DNA of 64,000 nt from Oscillospiraceae bacterium (lineage in GTDB: Bacteria > Bacillota > Clostridia > Oscillospirales > Ruminococcaceae): positions 62,001 to 126,000 of the forward strand of contig JAFRTG010000007.1 in NCBI GenBank assembly GCA_017427265.1, in the 5' to 3' direction. The notes beneath the pieces are model-generated. The model searched no databases and had not been told where the DNA came from. It worked only from the letters and a program-made list of their open reading frames with translations. Positions 8,395 through 15,411 of this stretch are shown here, one piece after another. Both the position numbers and the translations under genes were made by a program. Position 1 is the first letter of the stretch. Every line of letters starts with the position of its first letter.

Positions 8395-9354
8395 TCAGAT
8401 AATATAAAACCAGCTGTCGTCATCATCAAGCGGAACACTTTCTGTTTTCACTTTGGAATCGTAGCGGTAATGCAGCTCCTGATTCTTGATGCTGACCTTT
8501 GCGCCCTCCGGAATCGAGGACGTAATAAACGCATTCGCACCGATGACAGCCCCCTTGCCGATCACGGTATTTCCGCCGAGAATCGAAGCACCGGAATAGA
8601 TCGTGACATTATCGCAGATCGTCGGATGGCGCTTCTTCGAGCGCAGAGACTGTCCGCCGCGCGTTGAGAGCGCACCGAGCGTCACACCCTGATACACCTT
8701 GACATAATCGCCGATCTCGGTCGTTTCACCGATGACGATGCCGGTACCGTGGTCGATGAAGAAATAACGGCCGAGCGATGCGCCCGGATGAATGTCAATA
8801 CCGGTCTGGCTGTGCGCATATTCGGTCATGATGCGCGGAATCAGCGGAACGCCGAGCAGATGCAGCTGATGCGCAATCCGGCTGACCAGAATCGCAAACA
8901 GACCCGGATACGAATAGATGATCTCATCCTTATTATATGCGGCAGGGTCGCCGTCAAATGCGGCTTCCACATCCATTTCCACATAGGTTCGGATTTCCGG
9001 AATCTTTTCGAGAAACGCAAAGGTGATCTCCTCTGCACGGGAAGCAATCAGCTCCGGCGATGCATCCTGATATTCCGGACAATAGACCAGAACAATCGAA
9101 ATCTGACGGATCAGATTGAAAATTACATCCTCCATCAGCATGGAAACATGATTGCGGATTGTATAGACGCGGTACGCCTGATTGCGGAAGTATCCCGGAA
9201 AAATAATCCGCCGCAGCTTCATGACAATATCAATCACGGTATCCCTGTTCGGGTGATCCAGCGTCACCTCTGCGTCGATGGTACGTCCGCCGCCGTAATC
9301 GGCCAGCAGCGTATCCACGAGGCCGTGCACGCGGTCTTCAAATTTATGTGCCAT
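8395..9354 (-). CDS. cysE: Serine O-acetyltransferase
   Basis: 319 residues. An alpha-helical N-terminal half is followed by the left-handed beta-helix with the catalytic region GIDIHPGASLGRYFFIDHGTGIVIGET, then VYQGVTLGALS and RHPTICDNV. It makes O-acetylserine from serine and acetyl-CoA, the first step of cysteine synthesis. The length and long N-terminal region match the EpsC-like form common in anaerobes. GGAGGAGG lies 7 nt before the start and a consensus promoter 36 nt further up. It is a single-gene unit; cysteine supply is relevant to the gamma-glutamyl-cysteine genes at 56523-59833. Confidence 0.93.
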   Translation of the reverse strand: MAHKFEDRVHGLVDTLLADYGGGRTIDAEVTLDHPNRDTVIDIVMKLRRIIFPGYFRNQAYRVYTIRNHVSMLMEDVIFNLIRQISIVLVYCPEYQDASPELIASRAEEITFAFLEKIPEIRTYVEMDVEAAFDGDPAAYNKDEIIYSYPGLFAILVSRIAHQLHLLGVPLIPRIMTEYAHSQTGIDIHPGASLGRYFFIDHGTGIVIGETTEIGDYVKVYQGVTLGALSTRGGQSLRSKKRHPTICDNVTIYSGASILGGNTVIGKGAVIGANAFITSSIPEGAKVSIKNQELHYRYDSKVKTESVPLDDDDSWFYII

Positions 9355-9389
9355 TGAGAAGGCCCTCCTCCGGTTGCTCTTTTCCTATT

Positions 9390-9418
9390 ATTATAATATG
9401 AATCCGGAAAAATGTCAA
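9390..9418 (-). promoter_or_regulatory. Promoter of the serine acetyltransferase gene
   Basis: TTGACA at 9418-9413, 17-nt spacer, TATAAT at 9395-9390. Confidence 0.85.
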
Positions 9419-9630
9419 TGCTTGGACGAATAATATAAATAAATTGTAGCCGATTTATGAATCTGAAACAGTCGTAAAAACGAAGATTTTTTATTTGCGC
9501 GGCTGCATTTTTGTCATTTCCGGGATTGGAGAACGCGCATTTATCCCGAAAATGTTGTGCAGGATTCCCAAAAACTAGCGGTATTATGCGGATGTATTTT
9601 GATTACAAAATGGAAAATCCTGTAATCTCG

Positions 9631-9659
9631 TTGTAATATTTTCAAAAATATGGTATGAT
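9631..9659 (+). promoter_or_regulatory. Promoter of the SleB-like hydrolase gene
   Basis: TTGTAA (9631-9636), 17-nt spacer, TATGAT (9654-9659). A short AGCGCC/GGCGCT hairpin follows in the leader at 9666-9683. Confidence 0.75.
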
Positions 9660-9712
9660 ATGAAAAGCGCCGCACAAGGCGCTGACCATTTTCTTTACGA
9701 AAGGATGAGTTG

Positions 9713-10540
9713 ATGAGAAAAGTGAAGGTCGCAGCAGCCATCGTCTGCCTCCTCTCTGCCGGCGCACTCCGCGGTGTCGTTTTCAACAACAGCGGTGTGT
9801 CTGTTGCGAAAACCGACGAGAGCGGTCAGATCCGGGAGATTGCGGCAGCAACTGTTACAACCACAGCTTCGATCGAGACGACGACTATCGTAACCACAAC
9901 CACCAGGAGCAAAACGACTGCTGCCCGCAAAAAGGCAGCCGTCACAACAACCACGACCGCAACCTCTGCGCCGGCGACGACAACCGCCGTGACCACAACA
10001 GTCACAGAGGCCACCACCGCGGCTACGGTTCTGACAAGCGCGCCTGAGACCACGTTCACACTGCCTGCTTCCGTACCGGCTGAGACGGCCGGTGTCGTGT
10101 CTGATGCAGCACCCGCTGCACCGTCAACTCAGACAGAGACACCTGCAACCACCGTGACAGAAACTGTACCGGAAGTGACAGCGCCTGCATCTGCTGCGAT
10201 TACGGTCACCGACCGTGAATACTGCATGCTCTGCAATGTGGTCGGACACGAATACGGTGCCGACTGGGTACCGATTGAAGAAAAAGCGCTTGTCTGTGAA
10301 GTTATTATGAACCGCGTCAATTCGCCGCAGTTCCCCGACTCGATCTACGAGGTTCTGACCCAGCGCAATCAGTTTGCCGGTCTGAACTACCTCATCGAGA
10401 TGGACGGAATGTCGAGCTACGTGACGGACAGTGTCAAAGCTGCTGTTGACCTGTACCTCTCCGATCCGACGCAGTTCAATCACGGCTACCTCTTCTTTAA
10501 CGGAGACGGCCGCCGCAATTACTTCCGAACCGCATATTAA
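9713..10540 (+). CDS. Secreted SleB-like cell wall hydrolase with Thr-rich linker
   Basis: 275 residues. The ATG at 9713 is preferred over the in-frame TTG just before it (AAAGG 8 nt upstream). Signal-like hydrophobic N-terminus about 5-25; residues about 45-160 are a Thr/Ala/Val/Pro linker; residues about 166-275 are a hydrolase_2 (SleB/CwlJ) domain, with the catalytic Glu probably in VVGHEYGADWVPIEEKALVCEV and the typical VIMNRV and FPDSIYEVL. This family cleaves peptidoglycan, as lytic transglycosylases or amidases. In this setting it may serve wall remodelling rather than only spore germination; no LPXTG or dockerin is seen. Confidence 0.88.
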   Translation: MRKVKVAAAIVCLLSAGALRGVVFNNSGVSVAKTDESGQIREIAAATVTTTASIETTTIVTTTTRSKTTAARKKAAVTTTTTATSAPATTTAVTTTVTEATTAATVLTSAPETTFTLPASVPAETAGVVSDAAPAAPSTQTETPATTVTETVPEVTAPASAAITVTDREYCMLCNVVGHEYGADWVPIEEKALVCEVIMNRVNSPQFPDSIYEVLTQRNQFAGLNYLIEMDGMSSYVTDSVKAAVDLYLSDPTQFNHGYLFFNGDGRRNYFRTAY

Positions 10541-10572
10541 CGGTTACGATCGGCTTGTTACAACTATAAGAG

Positions 10573-10606
10573 AAATCCCGGAGCACATGCTGTTCCGGGA
10601 TTTTTT
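10573..10606 (+). terminator. Terminator after the SleB-like gene
   Basis: A 10-bp stem (10573-10582 with 10594-10603) runs into TTTTTT. Confidence 0.9.
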
Positions 10607-10728
10607 GTATGAAAAGCACGCTGATGCATCGGTTTATTCTTCTGCTCCGATATGTCTCCCCTTGCAAAGTGCACAAGTCTGAACACGGAAATTCGTCAAA
10701 TAAGCCAGATGTAATTTTCGGAAATGTC

Positions 10729-10757
10729 TTGCAAAATTGTTTGGAAAATGTTATAAT
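10729..10757 (+). promoter_or_regulatory. Promoter of the SPFH operon
   Basis: TTGCAA (10729-10734), 17-nt spacer, TATAAT (10752-10757), about 90 nt upstream of the start. Confidence 0.8.
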
Positions 10758-10853
10758 GGAAAAGGACATTTGCAATCGGTAAATGTTTGCATCTATTATT
10801 ATCTTTGCAACGATGCTGGGATTTTCTCAGCAGCACGAAAGGAGTAATTCACT

Positions 10854-12176
10854 ATGGGATTGATTATGGCTGCACTGCAGGCCGGTATTTCAACTGCGAG
10901 AGATCAGTGGCTTGAGTATTTCATCTGCCCCTCTCTGCCGCCCGAAACTCTGATGGTTCAGGGTCAGAAGCAGACAAAGGGCAACAACAAGGGCAATGAT
11001 AACATCATTACGAACGGAAGCGGCATTGTTGTCGCTGACGGTCAGTGCATGATTATCGTTGAGCAGGGCCGCGTCATGGAGATCTGCGCAGAACCGGGTG
11101 AATACACCTACGATATCGGCGCAGAGCCCGGTATCTTCTCCGGCAAGTTCGGTGCAGGTATTGTCGCATCCGTCAAGGAAGCATGGAAGCGCTTCAAGCA
11201 CGGCGGCGATGTCGCTATGGATCAGCGCGTGTACTACTTCAACACCAAGGAGATCATGGGCAATCTGTTCGGTACACCGACCCCGATCCCGTTCCGTATC
11301 GTTGACAAGAACATCGGTCTGGATCTCGATTCCAGCCTCCGCTGCAACGGTACCTATTCGTTCTACATCTCTGACCCGATGCAGTTCTATCAGTTCACAA
11401 CAGGCGGCAACTTCAGCGGCGCCTTCACCAAGGCATCCAACAATCTCGATGTGCAGCTGAGAAGCGAGTTCCTGAAGGCTCTGCAGCCGGCACTCGGCAA
11501 GCTGTCCACGCTCGGCATCCGCTACAGCGATCTGCCGAACCACACCAACGAGCTCTGTGATGCACTGAACGAAGCACTCGCAGATAAATGGGCAGCACAG
11601 CGCGGCATCAAGATCGGCGAGGTCATCATCAACTCCGCCACGATTCCGCCGGAGGATCACGACATGATCAAGCAGGCACAGCGTGCCGCGATCAACCGCG
11701 ATCCGAACATGGCTGCTGCAACAATGGTCGGTGCACAGGCACAGGCTATGCAGGATGCCGCAAAGAATACAAGCGGCGCAGTGAATGCATTCATGGGCAT
11801 GGGCATGGCACAGAACGCAGGCGGCGTCAATGCTGCACAACTGTTTGCAATGGGTCAGCAGGCCGCAGCGCCGGCCGCTCCCGCTGCTGCTGCACCGGCT
11901 GCCAATACATGGACATGCGCATGCGGCACTGCAAATACCGGCAAGTTCTGTATGAACTGCGGCGCAACCAAGCCGGCACCTGCTCAGGGCTGGACATGCT
12001 CCTGCGGTACGGTAAACCAGGGCAAGTTCTGCATGGAATGCGGCAAGACCAAGCCGGCCGGCGCTCCGCTCTATCGCTGCGATAAGTGCGGCTGGCAGCC
12101 CAGCGATCCCGCAAATCCTCCGAAGTTCTGCCCGGAGTGCGGCGATGTCTTTGACGAAAAGGACGTTCAGGCTTAA
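10854..12176 (+). CDS. SPFH-domain protein with C-terminal zinc ribbons (YdjI-like)
   Basis: 440 residues. Residues about 1-290 match the virion-core-like SPFH family (QWLEYFICPSLPPETLMVQG, FGTPTPIPFRIVD, GIKIGEVIINSATIPPED). A Met/Ala/Gln-rich stretch follows, then two near-identical CxC...CxxC ribbons (WTCACGTANTGKFCMNCG and WTCSCGTVNQGKFCMECG, from about 352) and a third longer ribbon. In Bacillus subtilis the related YdjI belongs to a membrane-stress module with YdjG and YdjH. Start has AAAGGAG 10 nt upstream. Probably a membrane-associated scaffold; the ribbons may bind its operon partners. Confidence 0.88.
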   Translation: MGLIMAALQAGISTARDQWLEYFICPSLPPETLMVQGQKQTKGNNKGNDNIITNGSGIVVADGQCMIIVEQGRVMEICAEPGEYTYDIGAEPGIFSGKFGAGIVASVKEAWKRFKHGGDVAMDQRVYYFNTKEIMGNLFGTPTPIPFRIVDKNIGLDLDSSLRCNGTYSFYISDPMQFYQFTTGGNFSGAFTKASNNLDVQLRSEFLKALQPALGKLSTLGIRYSDLPNHTNELCDALNEALADKWAAQRGIKIGEVIINSATIPPEDHDMIKQAQRAAINRDPNMAAATMVGAQAQAMQDAAKNTSGAVNAFMGMGMAQNAGGVNAAQLFAMGQQAAAPAAPAAAAPAANTWTCACGTANTGKFCMNCGATKPAPAQGWTCSCGTVNQGKFCMECGKTKPAGAPLYRCDKCGWQPSDPANPPKFCPECGDVFDEKDVQA

Positions 12177-12247
12177 AACCGAAAACGGGTGCAGGCGGGC
12201 ATTTCTGCCCGCCTGCTTTGTATCATACTGAAAAAGGAGACCGTACA

Positions 12248-13330
12248 ATGGCAGATCTGATCGAATATAAATGCCCGTGCTGCGACGGTAAAATAGAATT
12301 TAACGCCAGTGAACAGAAAATGGTATGCCCGTTCTGCGGAACCGCATTCGATGTGGAAACGCTCCAGAACTATGACAGTGTGCTGAATGAACAGGCACCC
12401 GAATCCGAAATGGAATGGAGCGAAACCGGCGGCAGCGACTGGGAACAGGGCGAGGCCGAAGGGCTCCGCGTCTATCAATGCCAGTCCTGCGGCGGACAGG
12501 TCATTGCGGATGAAACCACGGCTGCTTCCAAGTGCCCGTACTGCGACAACGCGGTCATTATGACAGGACAGTTCAGCGGCGATCTGAAGCCGGATCTGGT
12601 CATTCCGTTCAAGCTCGACAAGGAAGCCGCAAAGGCCGCGCTGCTCAAACATATGGAAGGCAAGCCGCTGCTCCCGAAAATCTTCAAAAGCGACAATCAT
12701 ATTGACGAGATCAAGGGCGTCTATGTGCCGGTGTGGCTGTTTGATGCCGTCGCGGACGCGCAGTTCCGTTACCGCGCCAAAAAAGTCCGGACATGGAACG
12801 ATCAGCAGTATGCGTATACGGAAACAAAGCATTTTTCTGTAAGCCGTGCAGGCTGCATCTCATTCAGCGATGTTCCCGTGGACGGCTCCGCCAAAATGGA
12901 CGATACCCTGATGGAATCGCTGGAACCGTTCAACAGCAAGGAAGCGGTTCCCTTCCAAACGGCTTATCTCTCCGGCTATATGGCCGACCGCTATGATGTC
13001 GATGCGGAAGCAAGCGTCGAACGTGCAAATGAGCGGATCAAGCGGAACACGCGGCAGGAGTTTGCCAAAACGGTTCAGGGCTATCAGTCCTTTGATATTG
13101 AACACGAGAGCATCCGGCTGCGGGACGCCAAAACAAAATACGCGCTCTATCCGGTCTGGCTGCTCAATACCTCATGGAACGGCCAGAAATATACCTTTGC
13201 GATGAACGGACAAACCGGCAAGTTCGTCGGCGATCTGCCTGCAAACAAGAGCAAGGCGTGGGCGATCTTCTTCGCAGTAACCGCGGCCGTGACTGTCCTC
13301 GCCTATCTGATCGGCATGATGCTGCAATGA
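12248..13330 (+). CDS. Zinc-ribbon membrane protein (YdjG-like)
   Basis: 360 residues. Start at 12248 has AGGAG 9 nt upstream; an ATG 30 nt earlier has none. Two N-terminal zinc ribbons: CPCCDGKIEFN...CPFCG (about 9-35) and CQSCGGQV...CPYCD (about 78-100). A conserved central region contains VIPFKLDKEAA and GVYVPVWLFDA, and a single membrane helix ends the protein (about 337-357). The same architecture is seen in B. subtilis YdjG, a partner of the SPFH protein YdjI. The gene lies 71 nt after the SPFH gene and 16 nt before the next one. Confidence 0.88.
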   Translation: MADLIEYKCPCCDGKIEFNASEQKMVCPFCGTAFDVETLQNYDSVLNEQAPESEMEWSETGGSDWEQGEAEGLRVYQCQSCGGQVIADETTAASKCPYCDNAVIMTGQFSGDLKPDLVIPFKLDKEAAKAALLKHMEGKPLLPKIFKSDNHIDEIKGVYVPVWLFDAVADAQFRYRAKKVRTWNDQQYAYTETKHFSVSRAGCISFSDVPVDGSAKMDDTLMESLEPFNSKEAVPFQTAYLSGYMADRYDVDAEASVERANERIKRNTRQEFAKTVQGYQSFDIEHESIRLRDAKTKYALYPVWLLNTSWNGQKYTFAMNGQTGKFVGDLPANKSKAWAIFFAVTAAVTVLAYLIGMMLQ

Positions 13331-13346
13331 AAGGAGTGCACAGACT

Positions 13347-13679
13347 GTGAATATTTTAACGGCTTTGATAATCGGTCTGGTGGTCGGCGGCATCACGCTG
13401 GCTTCGCTGCTCTCACAGCTGAAATCCGTAGCGAAGCAGTATTCCGCTTCGGAATATGTTGTCAAGAACAGCTTTGATCTGCACGAACGGAAGGATGTGT
13501 ATCTTTATACAGACACTGACCGCAGAATGATTCAGCAGGTTCCGCCTCCGGGCGCACCGGGCGGCAACGGCGGCTCCGGCAGTCCCCCGGCGCATCCCGG
13601 CGGGCCCTCTGCACACAGCGGAAGCGGTCATGCAGGCGGCGGACTGACAATCGTTCCCGATTCCCGCAAGAAGCCTTAA
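13347..13679 (+). CDS. Small membrane protein, TPM-family C-terminal tail lacking the TPM domain
   Basis: 110 residues from a GTG at 13347, with GAAAGGAG 8 nt upstream. One membrane helix (about 5-22) is followed by QLKSVAKQYSASEYVVKNS and DVYLYTDTDRR, then a Pro/Gly/Ser/His tail. This matches the segment that normally follows the membrane helix of TPM-domain proteins such as B. subtilis YdjH (a YV..S, DxFLY, RR pattern, then a Gly/Ser/His-rich end). The extracytoplasmic TPM domain is missing; the region upstream is fully occupied by the YdjG-like gene, so it is not hidden by a frameshift nearby. The match is from memory of the family pattern. Confidence 0.7.
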   Translation: MNILTALIIGLVVGGITLASLLSQLKSVAKQYSASEYVVKNSFDLHERKDVYLYTDTDRRMIQQVPPPGAPGGNGGSGSPPAHPGGPSAHSGSGHAGGGLTIVPDSRKKP

Positions 13680-13716
13680 TTGAACGAGAAAGGGCGCTGA
13701 CTCATATAAAAGTATT

Positions 13717-13763
13717 ATGCCATAGTATTTCTGATTCAGAGTCAGAGGTACTATGGCATTTCT
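13717..13763 (+). terminator. Terminator of the SPFH operon
   Basis: Perfect 11-bp arms (13717-13727 with 13749-13759), a smaller CTGA/TCAG stem inside the loop, then TTTCT. Confidence 0.75.
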
Positions 13764-13764
13764 A

Positions 13765-13793
13765 TTGACAAAGCGGCACTGTCATGATATAAT
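13765..13793 (+). promoter_or_regulatory. Promoter of the alpha/beta hydrolase gene
   Basis: TTGACA (13765-13770), 17-nt spacer, TATAAT (13788-13793). Confidence 0.85.
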
Positions 13794-13831
13794 TATTCCT
13801 AAATATCTTACATTGAAAGGCACCGGATCAT

Positions 13832-14791
13832 ATGAAAAAAGCATTCAAAATAATCGGAAAAGTATTCCTCGGACTTCTGATCCTGATTGCGTTATTCCTT
13901 GTCATTATGACGGTATACAATCAGATCATGCTGAAAAAGAACAAAGCCCTCTACGAAACGCCCCTTGGCCAGCTTGTTGAAGTAGACGGTCACAATATGA
14001 GCATCTACACGGAAGGCGAGGGTGAACACACGATCGTGTTTCTGTCGGGACACGGGACTCCCTCGCCGATTCTCGATTTCAAGCCGCTTTTCAGCCGGCT
14101 TTCCGACGATTACAAAATTGTCGTTGTGGAAAAGTTCGGCTACGGCTTCAGCGATATTGTTGACAGTACACGCGATATGGAAACAATTCTCCGTCAGGAC
14201 AGGGAGGCACTCGAAAAATGCGGTATCGAAGCGCCGTATGTGCTGTGTGCACACTCATTTTCGGGCTATGAGGCAACCCGCTGGGCGCAGGAATATCCCG
14301 ATGAGGTCGAGGCGATCGTCGGGCTGGATATGTGTACGCCGCACTGTATGGACGTCAATAAATCGAGGGAAAATGCTGCCTTCAACGATTTCATACCGAG
14401 GCTTGTGAAATATGAAAGATTGTTCGGAATTGTCCGCCTGTTTGACTACAACGAGTCGGGAACGCTTACTGACAGAGAAGCCGCAATCTACAAGGAAATT
14501 GCCTGCCACAAAATTATGAATGATACGATGCTGAATGAAGGCAATACCGAAACCATCATCGCGCTGAATGATGAGCGCAATTCCGCCCCGCTGCCGACCG
14601 TTCCGATGATTCTGTATGTTTCCAACGAGCCCTCGAACGATGCATTCTGGACAGGCGGTATGCAGGCAATGGCCGATGCCTCATCAGACGGTACATTGAT
14701 TCAGCTTGAGTGCGGACATTATGTGCATGACTATGAATATGAGCGAATCAGCAAGGACATGAAGGCGTTGATTGAAAAACTGAATCGCTGA
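13832..14791 (+). CDS. Membrane-anchored alpha/beta hydrolase
   Basis: 319 residues. A membrane helix (about 8-31) anchors an alpha/beta-hydrolase fold. Visible features: oxyanion region VFLSGHGTPSP, strand IVVVEKFGYGFSD, nucleophile elbow CAHSFSGYEA (Ser in an H-S-F-S-G variant of GxSxG), and the late catalytic His in ECGHYVHDYE. The substrate is unknown; relatives include esterases, lipases and haloperoxidase-like enzymes. GAAAGG lies 10 nt before the start. Single-gene unit between two hairpins. Confidence 0.85.
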   Translation: MKKAFKIIGKVFLGLLILIALFLVIMTVYNQIMLKKNKALYETPLGQLVEVDGHNMSIYTEGEGEHTIVFLSGHGTPSPILDFKPLFSRLSDDYKIVVVEKFGYGFSDIVDSTRDMETILRQDREALEKCGIEAPYVLCAHSFSGYEATRWAQEYPDEVEAIVGLDMCTPHCMDVNKSRENAAFNDFIPRLVKYERLFGIVRLFDYNESGTLTDREAAIYKEIACHKIMNDTMLNEGNTETIIALNDERNSAPLPTVPMILYVSNEPSNDAFWTGGMQAMADASSDGTLIQLECGHYVHDYEYERISKDMKALIEKLNR

Positions 14792-14820
14792 ATTCTGTCT
14801 GTGCAGTCAAATCAGCACAA

Positions 14821-14850
14821 TGCCCCGAAGCACTCTAATGCTTCGGGGCA
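14821..14850. terminator. Hairpin between converging genes
   Basis: Perfect 12-bp arms (14821-14832 with 14839-14850) and a 6-nt loop. The following tract is AAAAATT rather than poly-T, so termination strength is uncertain. Confidence 0.6.
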
Positions 14851-14901
14851 AAAATTCTATATGGGTATCCGTCATACAGTCAGCGGCCATTTTTCATATG
14901 C

Positions 14902-15393
14902 TTAATCGACCGCATTCCGGATGATCTTCCATGCTTCAACCAGTCGTTCAAGGCTCCATGCCGCATTGGCAGGAGATGTCGAAGGCAGCCGGACAGCCGT
15001 CCGCTGCAAAACCGGCTGCTGATATTTTTCGTAATATTTTGCTGCGGTTCCACCGTTGACGAAAATCTGCCGGATCGGAGCGCCCTGCAGAATCGCCGTC
15101 AGATCATTCGGAACAACATTCCGGATGCTGCTGTCAGAGGAACCCGTGATCTCGCAGGATGCAATCACATCCCACAGCGCAATGTGACTGCGCAGCAGAA
15201 ACGCCCGCTTTTCTTCAATTGTCTGCGGAACAGAATCCTGAAAAACCGCAGCTGTTACACGCCAGAAGCGGTTCTGCGGATGTCCGTAAAAGAACTTCTG
15301 CTCCCGCGATTTCACAGACGGAAAGCTGCCGAGAATCAAAATCGCGGCGTGCTCGTCAAACAGCGGCGGGAACGGGTGCTTTACGGTTTCGAT
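14902..15393 (-). CDS. DNA-deoxyinosine (hypoxanthine-DNA) glycosylase, start unresolved
   Basis: Uracil-DNA-glycosylase superfamily: LILGSFPSVKSREQKFFYGHPQNRFW is the signature of the deoxyinosine glycosylase branch; ALWDVIASCEITGSSDSSI and LPSTSPANA complete it. It removes hypoxanthine from deaminated DNA. The conserved reading frame continues upstream of the first usable TTG (15339) through HPFPPLFDEHAA to a stop at 15408-15406, but contains no ATG, GTG or TTG there. The family start is expected near 15393, where the codon is ATC. An ATG at 15403-15401, right after GTGAGG, is out of frame by one base. The end given is the expected family start, not a proven one. It lies directly downstream of the AraC-type regulator. 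Confidence 0.75.
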   Translation of the reverse strand: METVKHPFPPLFDEHAAILILGSFPSVKSREQKFFYGHPQNRFWRVTAAVFQDSVPQTIEEKRAFLLRSHIALWDVIASCEITGSSDSSIRNVVPNDLTAILQGAPIRQIFVNGGTAAKYYEKYQQPVLQRTAVRLPSTSPANAAWSLERLVEAWKIIRNAVD

Positions 15394-15411
15394 ACGATCA
15401 CATCCTCACTG

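Noticed and set aside
10890-12248. 452-codon open frame on the minus strand
   Set aside because: Antisense to the SPFH/zinc-ribbon gene.
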